The position numbers were made by a program, and so were the translations under genes. The notes below the pieces were generated by a model, which saw only the letters and a list, made by a program, of their open reading frames with translations, did no database searches and was not told where the DNA came from. DNA of 64,000 nucleotides from Vibrio tetraodonis (lineage in GTDB: Bacteria > Pseudomonadota > Gammaproteobacteria > Enterobacterales > Vibrionaceae): the NCBI RefSeq assembly GCF_003350295.1, contig NZ_QLYY01000017.1:62001-126000 (forward strand), in the 5' to 3' direction. The first letter of the stretch is position 1, and every line of letters begins with the position of its first letter. Below, piece by piece: positions 19,149 to 27,800 of the stretch.

Positions 19149-20524
19149 TGGGGGCGGTTAATTATTTAGGTGATTTTGAACGTTGGGATTTTTATTCTCC
19201 ATTGGACCATAAGTTATATATGGTTGAAGCGAGTGATACTCCTTTTATTACCTATGCTAGCGGGGTACCATGCTATGAAGCTAATATGTATATGCATAGA
19301 CTTTTAACTCATAATCGAACAGCTGGGACATTAAGGACTTATGCTAATCAAATAATTCATATAGTGAAATTTTGTCATGAAAACCAGATAAGGTTTAGTA
19401 ATCTTACCGATTCCTCGTTTAGGCTTTTTATACAATACTTACAAGCTGAAAAAGATGAGTTTGGAGAGAGAGCTAGAACAAACAATCATGTAATTAATAT
19501 AGCTAGAAGATGCCTAGACTTTTTAGTATTTGTCCAGGAACTCCATGAAATCGAAAATTTTATCGGACAAGGCAAAGAAAATTCTATTATTGTAAAGATA
19601 ACAAAATCTAAAAAAGTCATTGAAGGATCTAATTATAAAAGAGAAGAAGAGATATTTAGCCATGCTTCTTTTCCTAGTAAGGATGCAGTTAAGAAAAAAT
19701 TACCTGTTAGTGAAGATGATGCCTTAAAAGTTTGGAACTATATTCAAGACCAAGAAAATAGAAATAAGCGAATGCGTGATATAGCGTTATACCAATGTAT
19801 GGAGCAGCTTGGTGCTCGTGTTGAGGAACTTCATTTGATTACGGTTGATGATGTAAAAAATGCGATAGGATCTAGTGTTGAGCCACATTTGACTTTAACT
19901 AATTTAAAAAGGAAAGATGATAATACCACTCGTAGTATTCCTGTTACTTCAGCATTATTAACTGATATTAAAAGTTATATTAATAAAGTTAGAAAAAAGG
20001 TGATTAAATCTACAATAGGTAAAGAAAATGATCATGGTTATCTATTCATATCATTGACAACAGGAAAGAGATTAAAAAGTGCTACTTTAACGAGATATAT
20101 GAATAAATGGAAGAGAGATTTAGGAATCGAAGGGGAACTTCATGCTCACTTATACCGGCATGCCTTTATTACTAACAAGCTTAAAGAAATTATTTTACAG
20201 CATAAGGAAATTACATCAGTTGATAAGTTTAGAGAGCATTTATTACATACAGAAAAATTTAAAATGCAGCTGAAAGAATGGACTGGACATACCCGGATCT
20301 ATTCTCTTGATATTTATATAAATCTTGTTTTTTCGGAGCTGAATGGCTATAGCGAAATTTATAATGCAGTTAAGTTAAAGGATTCAGTAACTATTGTTCA
20401 ACGTCAAGTGCAAAGCCTTAAACAACAATTGAAGGATAAAAGCATTACCATGACGGAAGGGTTATTACAGATTGATATGATATTATCTGCATTTGAATAT
20501 GATATTGAAAATTCATTATGTTAG
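19145..20524 (+). CDS. tyrosine recombinase/integrase
   Basis: 459-residue site-specific recombinase with an N-terminal SAM-like core-binding domain (about 55-150) and a C-terminal catalytic domain. All key residues are visible: R225 in GARVEEL, a beta-hairpin Lys in LKRKDD, H335-x-x-R338 in HLYRHAF, H382 in TGHTR and the nucleophile Tyr391. It is the most canonical of the three recombinases and the most likely to be active. It ends the four-gene operon that defines the left end of the island. Confidence 0.85.
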   Translation: MMGAVNYLGDFERWDFYSPLDHKLYMVEASDTPFITYASGVPCYEANMYMHRLLTHNRTAGTLRTYANQIIHIVKFCHENQIRFSNLTDSSFRLFIQYLQAEKDEFGERARTNNHVINIARRCLDFLVFVQELHEIENFIGQGKENSIIVKITKSKKVIEGSNYKREEEIFSHASFPSKDAVKKKLPVSEDDALKVWNYIQDQENRNKRMRDIALYQCMEQLGARVEELHLITVDDVKNAIGSSVEPHLTLTNLKRKDDNTTRSIPVTSALLTDIKSYINKVRKKVIKSTIGKENDHGYLFISLTTGKRLKSATLTRYMNKWKRDLGIEGELHAHLYRHAFITNKLKEIILQHKEITSVDKFREHLLHTEKFKMQLKEWTGHTRIYSLDIYINLVFSELNGYSEIYNAVKLKDSVTIVQRQVQSLKQQLKDKSITMTEGLLQIDMILSAFEYDIENSLC

Positions 20525-20670
20525 TGGCAGGTAACTAATATGGAATTAATGCTTATCGTATTAAATAGGCTAATTTTTAATACAATTAGTTTGGTGATAT
20601 TATTCAGAATAGTCAATTAAAATCAATAAGATAATATTTGATAGTTTAATGATTAGAAAATTTCTAGAAT

Positions 20671-20991
20671 CTATTTAACCTCATTTTTAAGACTATAAAT
20701 AAAATTAAGCACCTGATTTCGCTGATCTTCGGATAATTTTGAAATAGCAGTTGCTATCTCGGCAGTTGATTCATCCTCACAAAAGAAATAGCTCAAAGGA
20801 ACCCCTAACTCTTTAGCCATCAGCTTAAGCGTACGAACATCAGGAGTATGTACCCCTCTCTCATACTGGTTCATCCGTGGACTTGCTACGCCTTCATCAA
20901 GGCCGATACGAACCCCCAATGTTTTCTGAGAGACCTTCACTTTTTTTCGGGCTTCTTTGAGTCGCTTGGGAATTGGGTTGTCTGTTGACAC
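20671..20991 (-). CDS. Xre-family transcriptional regulator
   Basis: 106-residue protein with an N-terminal HTH_3 domain (about residues 8-65; SQKTLGVRIGL and NQYERGVHTPD helices) and a short C-terminal helix. It is divergent from the winged-helix/helicase pair. Two identical-arm palindromes lie in the shared promoter region, so it very probably represses its own gene and the helicase operon. Confidence 0.85.
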   Translation of the reverse strand: MSTDNPIPKRLKEARKKVKVSQKTLGVRIGLDEGVASPRMNQYERGVHTPDVRTLKLMAKELGVPLSYFFCEDESTAEIATAISKLSEDQRNQVLNFIYSLKNEVK

Positions 20992-21021
20992 TGATGTTTC
21001 ATGCTTGTTTGACTCTTTGTT

Positions 21022-21038
21022 ACTAAGATTTTCTTAGT
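21022..21038. promoter_or_regulatory. palindromic operator 1
   Basis: ACTAAGATTTTCTTAGT: perfect 6-bp arms around 5 bases. It lies in the divergent promoter region between the Xre gene and the 181-residue gene. The same arms recur in operator 2, 34 bp away, so this is very likely the Xre binding site. Confidence 0.75.
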
Positions 21039-21055
21039 TTTACTTATTTATGTAT

Positions 21056-21072
21056 ACTAAGCAATACTTAGT
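21056..21072. promoter_or_regulatory. palindromic operator 2
   Basis: ACTAAGCAATACTTAGT: the same arms as operator 1 with a different 5-base spacer. It lies 22 bases before the ATG at 21095, where a repressor would block the start region of the helicase operon. Confidence 0.75.
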
Positions 21073-21094
21073 TTTTGTGTTGTTCGAGTAGTAA

Positions 21095-21640
21095 ATGAAA
21101 CGTTCTCAAAAAATAAATGAATATATTTATAAGTTGTTGATAGAAAAGAACATGGATGGGTTTTCAGTTGTAGAAGCCAGAGATGTTGCACGTTTGTTCC
21201 CCGAAAGCCCCAAAGATATCAATGAACTCCGGAAGATTGTTTATCGGCAATTATTAAAGTGCATAGAAAGCGGGTGGTTACGCTGTGAAGGTTCTCACAG
21301 AGAAAAACGTTACTTCAAAACGGATGAATTCAACTCGCTCTCTTTTGAGCCTCGTAAACCCAAATCACGCGTAAGAAAGAGCCTCCCAAAAGTTTCCGTT
21401 ACCAACCAAGATAGTAACGATTACTCTGAGCAAACGGTTGAGCGCAACAGATTAAAAGGAGAGTTGGAAGTCACTTTGAGTGAAATAGATAAGTACAAAA
21501 GGTTAAAAGAACAATATCCCGAGCAACTTCAGCTTCTTGAACGTCTGCATTGTGCCGCTAACGAAAAGGCTGCTTTGTTTATGGGCAACATTAATGCCAT
21601 TACAAATATGCTAAACTCGTTGTCACATGAGAGAGCATAA
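21095..21640 (+). CDS. winged-helix-like coiled-coil protein, partner of the helicase
   Basis: 181-residue protein not assigned to a family. The first 85 residues look like a winged-helix fold (INEYIYKLL ... VEARDVARLF ... LLKCIESGWLRCEG). A basic linker (about 85-100) and a coiled coil (120-160) follow. It overlaps or abuts the helicase gene and shares its promoter, so the two probably act together, perhaps with this protein binding DNA or loading the helicase. Confidence 0.6.
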   Translation: MKRSQKINEYIYKLLIEKNMDGFSVVEARDVARLFPESPKDINELRKIVYRQLLKCIESGWLRCEGSHREKRYFKTDEFNSLSFEPRKPKSRVRKSLPKVSVTNQDSNDYSEQTVERNRLKGELEVTLSEIDKYKRLKEQYPEQLQLLERLHCAANEKAALFMGNINAITNMLNSLSHERA

Positions 21641-21641
21641 T

Positions 21642-23018
21642 ATGCTAAGAAAATGGCAAGCTGAATGCGTCGCTCAAGCTCTGAAAAAGTACGAATCCGG
21701 TTCTAACCATTTCTTCTGTCAGGCAACGCCTGGAGCCGGTAAAAGCATCATGTCTGCCACACTGGCTAAGACATTACTCGAAAAAAATATGATTGACCTC
21801 ATTCTTTGCTTTTCACCCTCTATCTCTGTCGCTGACGGCTTGAGGGCTACGTTTTCAATAACCACTAAATGTCCATTTAACGGTAGTCTTGGTTCAATTG
21901 GTCAGTCACTGACTTATCAGTCCATTCAGTATTTAGGTGATGACTTTTGGCGAACTATTGAAAAATATCGATTACTTGTCGTCTTCGATGAGATACATCA
22001 TTGCTCCGGTGATGAGCTAGAGAGAGCCAATATTTGGGGACAACAAATACTGGCGCGTATACAGGGGGTTGCCACCTATACGCTAGCTCTGTCAGGTACT
22101 CCTTGGCGCTCCGATAAATTTCCGATTGTTTTGGCCGAATATAGTGATCCAGAAGGTAAGTTGTTTTGTGATTACCAGTACGGTCTAGCACAAGCGATTG
22201 CAGATAGTGTGTGCCGTAAGCCGAAAATAGTTCTGGTTGATAATGAGCATTTAACGATTTCAGAAGGCTTTGAGAAGAAATCATTTGCTTCTATTTTAGA
22301 GCTGCTTAAGCAATCAAAAACATCATATCAGGACGTGATACATAATACTCAAGCGATGGAATATATTCTCAGGTTGGGGTGCCAAAAACTGAATGAAATC
22401 CGGAAAGAGTCATCAAGTGCGGGAGGTCTCGTTGTTGCCTCATCCGTGAAACATGCAAAACAAGTTCAAAAAATATTGATTGAAAAATTTGGTCAGTCGA
22501 CAGCATTAGTCACCTACCATCATGACGATCCTCAATCTGAAATCAAGGCCTATCAAAAAGGAACAACCCAATGGATCGTCAGTGTCGGAATGATAAGCGA
22601 AGGTACCGATATTCCCCGTTTACAAGTGTGTTGCCATATCAGCGCGGTAAAAACAGAACTTTACTTTAGGCAAGTACTAGGGCGGATATTGCGCGTCAAC
22701 GATAGTCCCAATCAGCAAGCTTGGCTTTACACGTTCGCTGAGGAGAATTTAATTGAATACGCGGAACGTATAGAACATGACATTCCCGAAACCTGCCTCT
22801 TTGCAAAAATTGGTAAAGGGGACAGTGCACCAGCTCTGATCGTAACCCATCAAACCAGTGACGTCGAATCTGCACCGATTAAAGCTATCGAAGGTTACAG
22901 CCAGTTAGACTGGGGAATCCAATCCAAACATTCCTTATCTGGTCGGGGTTCTGAGGATGTTTTCGATGAAATCTGGTTAGGACGATTCCGTGAGCGTGTG
23001 GTCTCAGCATTTTTATAA
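21642..23018 (+). CDS. superfamily 2 (DEAD/DEAH-type) helicase
   Basis: Helicase of about 458 residues. Visible motifs are Walker A ATPGAGKS, the DEIH box (VVFDEIHH), motif III-like SGTPWR, and motif VI QVLGRILRV. The overall pattern resembles the helicase cores of restriction and phage-defence systems. A GAGAG ribosome binding site fits ATG 21642; an in-frame ATG at 21627 inside the previous gene is the alternative. No nuclease domain is visible. With the Xre repressor and the winged-helix protein it forms a compact regulated cassette, possibly anti-phage. Confidence 0.8.
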   Translation: MLRKWQAECVAQALKKYESGSNHFFCQATPGAGKSIMSATLAKTLLEKNMIDLILCFSPSISVADGLRATFSITTKCPFNGSLGSIGQSLTYQSIQYLGDDFWRTIEKYRLLVVFDEIHHCSGDELERANIWGQQILARIQGVATYTLALSGTPWRSDKFPIVLAEYSDPEGKLFCDYQYGLAQAIADSVCRKPKIVLVDNEHLTISEGFEKKSFASILELLKQSKTSYQDVIHNTQAMEYILRLGCQKLNEIRKESSSAGGLVVASSVKHAKQVQKILIEKFGQSTALVTYHHDDPQSEIKAYQKGTTQWIVSVGMISEGTDIPRLQVCCHISAVKTELYFRQVLGRILRVNDSPNQQAWLYTFAEENLIEYAERIEHDIPETCLFAKIGKGDSAPALIVTHQTSDVESAPIKAIEGYSQLDWGIQSKHSLSGRGSEDVFDEIWLGRFRERVVSAFL

Positions 23019-23063
23019 TTAGCAACGATGTTTCATCAAGCAGCAAACTTCTAAGGAGTCAAT

Positions 23064-23369
23064 ATGTTCTATATCGGTGTAAGCCACTATTACGCAACGG
23101 GTGAAGGAGTAACAATGTATGTTGCCAGTGGTAGCGAAGAATCAATACGGGCAGCGATTCCAGAATATTTTCATCTAGGGCTCACTATTTTAAGTCCTTC
23201 AGAGTGGCTAAAAGCGGCCGCAGGGGACTGTGAGGATGAATATCATCAATCGGAAGCGGAAGATCTTAAAACCTATTTACCACTCTTATGGAAGCAAATT
23301 GAGGAAAGAGCATTAGAAAGAGGATGTCATGTGGATTTTTTCATGAAACACCATTTTAACTATGCCTAA
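23064..23369 (+). CDS. small protein of unknown function
   Basis: 101-residue acidic protein with no recognised family. It follows the helicase by 45 bases and has a good AAGGAG ribosome binding site (TAAGGAGTCAATATG), so it may be the last gene of that operon. It has no membrane segment or signal peptide. Confidence 0.6.
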   Translation: MFYIGVSHYYATGEGVTMYVASGSEESIRAAIPEYFHLGLTILSPSEWLKAAAGDCEDEYHQSEAEDLKTYLPLLWKQIEERALERGCHVDFFMKHHFNYA

Positions 23370-23438
23370 TACGGACTAGGTGGTTTCAGTGAAGATTTTA
23401 TATTTCGACATGTATAGAAACCTTAAACGTTTGTATGC

Positions 23439-24311
23439 TTAATTTTTAAACCGTTCCGTGTACTCTGTAAATACCCAGCCTTCCATGGCGTTACCATCTT
23501 TGATTAGTACCGCAACTTTAGACCAACTGCGCTGTTTTTCGATAACGTACACTGCTTGCCCATAGCTTAGAGACATTAAGATATCCGACTTTATTGAAGC
23601 TGAAGCTCGAAGCCTTACACCAACACCACTGATGAAACGATTTAGAGATGTTACTTCAACATTTTCTTGCTGCGGTAGTCTTTTAATATTGTTAGTTTGA
23701 ACCCTTTTAGGTTCATCAGTTTCACTGAGGTAGGCCTCAATTCGAGGCTGTAAATAGAACGTAACTGAGAGGGGTATCATAACGTACTGAAAAAAGCTTA
23801 TAAGTAATACTCTGAGTATTACAGGGACTTTTCGCAGCACATGAAGTAGCAAAGTTTTAGTGAGATTAGGTGTCTTTAGTTCCTCGTTAACCTCCGACAA
23901 TACTTCGGAGAACTCACAATTTTCTTCAACTGTACTGAATTCATGAGTGAATCCCTCTTCAGCAATTTCATTAAATACAGCTTGATGTTGCTTCAGTAGA
24001 TTTAAGGTTACCAAGAACTCATCAGGTAACACAGATGGTATTTTGGGAAAGTCTAACGATAAAGTTTTCCAGTGCTTTATCAGTTCCATTTGTGGAAAAT
24101 GGTCAACTACGGTTGAGTAATTTTGAATGTTATATCTTTTCAAGCTTTCAGTAAGACTTGCCATTTCTGGAGTGACCATGGACTGCTGAATTGACTTGAT
24201 ATACTCAAGGTTCTGCATCCAAGGTTGATTAACAACTGAACGGATTTGCTCCATCCACGGCTGATTGTAAATGGAACTAAACTTACTCATTTGCTCTAAA
24301 CCTCTACTCAT
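23439..24311 (-). CDS. membrane protein with C-terminal bacterial SH3 domain
   Basis: 290-residue protein. Its N-terminus has a short internal repeat (YNQPWMEQI and VNQPWMQNL, about residues 15-35). A hydrophobic membrane segment lies at about 165-190, followed by a linker and a C-terminal bacterial SH3 (SH3b) domain with the GVRLRASASIKSDIL and GWVFTEY signatures (about 225-285). SH3b domains often bind peptidoglycan or proteins. It is on the opposite strand to its neighbours and its role in the island is unknown. Confidence 0.65.
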   Translation of the reverse strand: MSRGLEQMSKFSSIYNQPWMEQIRSVVNQPWMQNLEYIKSIQQSMVTPEMASLTESLKRYNIQNYSTVVDHFPQMELIKHWKTLSLDFPKIPSVLPDEFLVTLNLLKQHQAVFNEIAEEGFTHEFSTVEENCEFSEVLSEVNEELKTPNLTKTLLLHVLRKVPVILRVLLISFFQYVMIPLSVTFYLQPRIEAYLSETDEPKRVQTNNIKRLPQQENVEVTSLNRFISGVGVRLRASASIKSDILMSLSYGQAVYVIEKQRSWSKVAVLIKDGNAMEGWVFTEYTERFKN

Positions 24312-24855
24312 ATGTTAAATCTGCCCCGATTAAGCTAACACTTATTAGACGACAAATTATCGTTTTTCACCCTTCGGTAATGCAATCATTTTTATATTAA
24401 CTCAAGTGATAATCAATAATATATGACGCATGAAGGGAAATTAGACTACAAGATGCCGCCTAATGACGGGAGTTAGAGTTATCAAATAAATCGAAATAAG
24501 TTTTGGTAGGGTAAACGCACGTCCTCTGAATTGAGTAGAGTATTTAATCAAAGTGATTTTTGGGGCAAAACCACGGCCGAGATACAAAGCCGCCCACCTC
24601 CGCACTGCCAACCCCATCACAAAACCACAATTATCTACTGAGAGTAAAAACCGTCGTTTTCACTAGCCTTTCAGTCTCTTTAAATATCCCTCTAGGCACT
24701 TGCACCAATTCATTAGTGAATTGGTGGGTGTTTTTTAGCCTTTATCCCCTGTTTTTGCACAGTGATGATTTCAATGTAACTTGTTACAGTTCAGCCATTT
24801 AATATGCATGTGGATTAATTATCCACAATTACTGTGATCACAAGAGTGAAGCTGT
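24312..24855. other. intergenic region with a terminator-like hairpin
   Basis: This 544-base stretch lies between the SH3-protein gene (whose start is at its left) and vgrG. It must hold the promoters for both. An 80-codon open frame inside it has no good start or homology and is not called. The hairpin at 24703-24726 and the palindromes GTAACTTGTTAC (about 24776) and TGTGATCACA near 24834 are the only structures I see. Confidence 0.6.
24703..24736 (+). terminator. rho-independent terminator-like hairpin upstream of vgrG
   Basis: A perfect 10-bp stem (CACCAATTCA / TGAATTGGTG) with loop TTAG is followed after a few bases by six T residues. No gene ends just before it on the plus strand, so it may end a short untranslated RNA or be left over from a lost gene. 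Confidence 0.55.
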
Positions 24856-27800
24856 ATGGCGAATGATATTGAGTTTGGCTTTGAAGTCTCTGGTTTTTTA
24901 GGGGCATTCAAAGTCGAAAGTTTTCGGGTAACGGAAGCCCTGTCTGCCCCGTTTGAAATGACTCTGACCGTCTTGTCAGATAACCATAGTATTACCTTTG
25001 AAGCGCTGAGCCGAAAAACAGGCGTGCTTAATATCTATGGTCAAGGCTTAGCGGCAGCTCGCCAATTTAACGGCAGCGTTTCAGAGCTGAGTTATCTAGG
25101 TTCAGGTCGCCGCTATTCTCGCTATCTTATCACCCTAGTGCCTCAACTTTGGTTTTTAACCCAGCGCCAAGATTGCCGCATTTTCCAAAATAAAACTGCG
25201 CCAGATATTATTCGCCATGTTTTTGATGATGCGGGGATGAGCGATTACCGCTTTGAGCTGGTAGGGCAATACCAAGAAAAAGAGTACCTGTTGCAATACC
25301 GTGAAAGTGACCATCATTTTGTCCAGCGCCTTTTGGCCGAACACGGCATGTGGTTTTACTTTGAGCACAGTGATAACGCACATACTATGGTCATTGTTGA
25401 CAGTAATGATGCCATTCCTGAGCTTGTCAGCACGCCGCTCAATGCTTCATACCTTGGGCCTATGCTGTTTCAATCTCACGGTGGCGGGGTGTCCGATAAA
25501 GAGCATATTTTCGACCTTGAACAAATCCATCGCGCCCTTACCAGTGATGTCAGCTATAGCGATTACAATTACCTCACCCCAAAAATTCCGCAAAACACCG
25601 CTGCCCAAGATGGCATGAATACAGATTTAAAACGCTTTGATTACCCTGGGCGTTACACTTCTCCAGATTTTGGTGGCCAGCGCAGCAAGGAATGGATGTC
25701 AGAATACAGGGTTGATAGTGATCAGGTTCATGCCTCAAGCAACATTATGCGTTTAGCATCTGGGGTGAGTTTTGAGATAAGCGAGCATCCGCGTTCCTCT
25801 GTCAATCGTGATTACCTCATGTTCTCTGTGATGCATTCTGGTGACAACCCTCGCGTGCACGAAGAAGAAGGCGCTGACGCCCCCACAACCTACCAAAATC
25901 AGTTTGTCTGCCTGCCGCGTGATGTGACCTATCGAGCGCCGAAAATGGCCGCCCCTGTAGTAGATGGGCCGCAAACGGCTGTGGTGGTTGGGCCTGCGGG
26001 AGAAGAAATCTACACCGACGAGTTTGGGCGAATTAAGGTTCAGTTTCACTGGGATCGCTACGGGCAAAATGATGAGCACAGCTCATGCTGGCTGCGAGTC
26101 AGCCAATCTATGGCCGCGCCGAATTGGGGCGCGGTGTATCTGCCACGTATCGGTCATGAAGTGGTGGTGACCTTTTTAGAAGGCGATCCTGATAGGCCGC
26201 TTGTCACAGGCGCGGTATATAACGGTTTGCATACCCCACCTTATGAGTTGCCAGAGCATAAAACCCGCACCGTTTTTCGTACCCAAAGTCATAAGGCAGA
26301 CGGTTACAACGAAATGCACTTTGAAGATGAAAATGACCAAGAAGAGGTGTATTTTCGTGCGCAAAGGAACATGAAAACCGACGTGCTGAATAATCGCTAC
26401 CGAGATATAGGTAATGATGAAGAGCTGAAAGTGGGCCGTAACCAAGAAAACGAAATCTTTGGTGATCGCAAAGAAGACATCCACGGTCATAAGACTTCTG
26501 TCACTAAGCAAACCTTTAAAGATCAAGTCGAGCAAGATGTGACTATCACCTACAATGCGAATGAATCCAAACAGGTTGCGGGTGAACAAAAGCTTACCAC
26601 TTATGAAAATCGTAAAACGCTCATTGGAGATAATGATTCGCGAGAGGTTGGAAACGATTTAGATGAAACCATTCAAGCATCTCGTTCTGTCAATATCGGG
26701 AGTGATGACACTCAAGGGGTAGGAAGGCACTTAGATGTCGAAGTCAGTGGGAATACTTCTCTTCGCTCAGATGGACAAACCGCCATTGTGTCTGCGGATG
26801 AAATAGCAGTGAAAGTCGGGTTTTCTGGACTGGTCTTAAAAAGTAATGGCAATATTTTATTGTATGGCTCTGATATAACGATAGATGGCCTGAGTTCAAC
26901 GAAAATCCAAGGAGCACAAGTAAAAACGAACCCAGGAAAAGCAGCGGTACGCTTCACAGACGTTACCACTCGAACACCCAAATCGGTTTCAGAGCTGCCT
27001 AAGCTGCCAGTAGGCAATAACAAATCCGCTTTACCAATCACCTATATTGAAGCCCCCACACAATCAAAACATTGGTTAGCCTTAGAGCTGCGCAGTGAGT
27101 TAGATGTGTCTTTAGATGGGTTAGAAGTGACAATCACCCACTGCGCAACAGGACAGCAACTTACTCAGACCATTCAACATGGTGGGGTGATTTTTGATGA
27201 TATTCTCGATGGGGATTGGCGTGTTACCGCGATGAGAGATGATTTGCTGAGCGAGGTAGAAAAGCATGCAAGCCGAGATGAGGCTTTGCTTTCTCCCGTT
27301 AAGCAAAGAGCGCATAGTGAGAAAGACGCTTCGGATCAAAAGGTTAAGCATTATATCTACGCTGCTGTTGGGGACTTGTGGGATCAAGTGCCTGACGATG
27401 ATTTTTTACGCGATCACCATAGTGCCCTTGATAGCCAGCATGACAGCGAAAAAGCAGGCTTAAAACTTACTTCCAACCAAACGACGGTTGTTGAAATTAA
27501 AGCGCTTCGCAGTTATATGCCTTTGATTATCGACACCGATGAATACAGTCTTATCAACAGTTATACCTTTGCACTTTTGGCAAACCAAGCTTACGCTAGC
27601 GAGAAATTTGGTATTCCAGATAGTAAGTCACCTTCAATACCTGACGGAGGGTTAGCTAAAGTGGCTGAGCAAATGAAAACTAAAATACGCCCAGCCTATT
27701 GCGCGGCTTTCAAAGAAGATTGGTTACTGCAAGAGGTGCCGTATTCTCAGCATTTGAAAAGTAAATTTTACCAAGATGAGAGCATTGGCTGTGAAGGGTA

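Noticed and set aside
24560-24802. 80-codon open frame before vgrG
   Set aside because: It runs through the terminator-like hairpin, with no family match.
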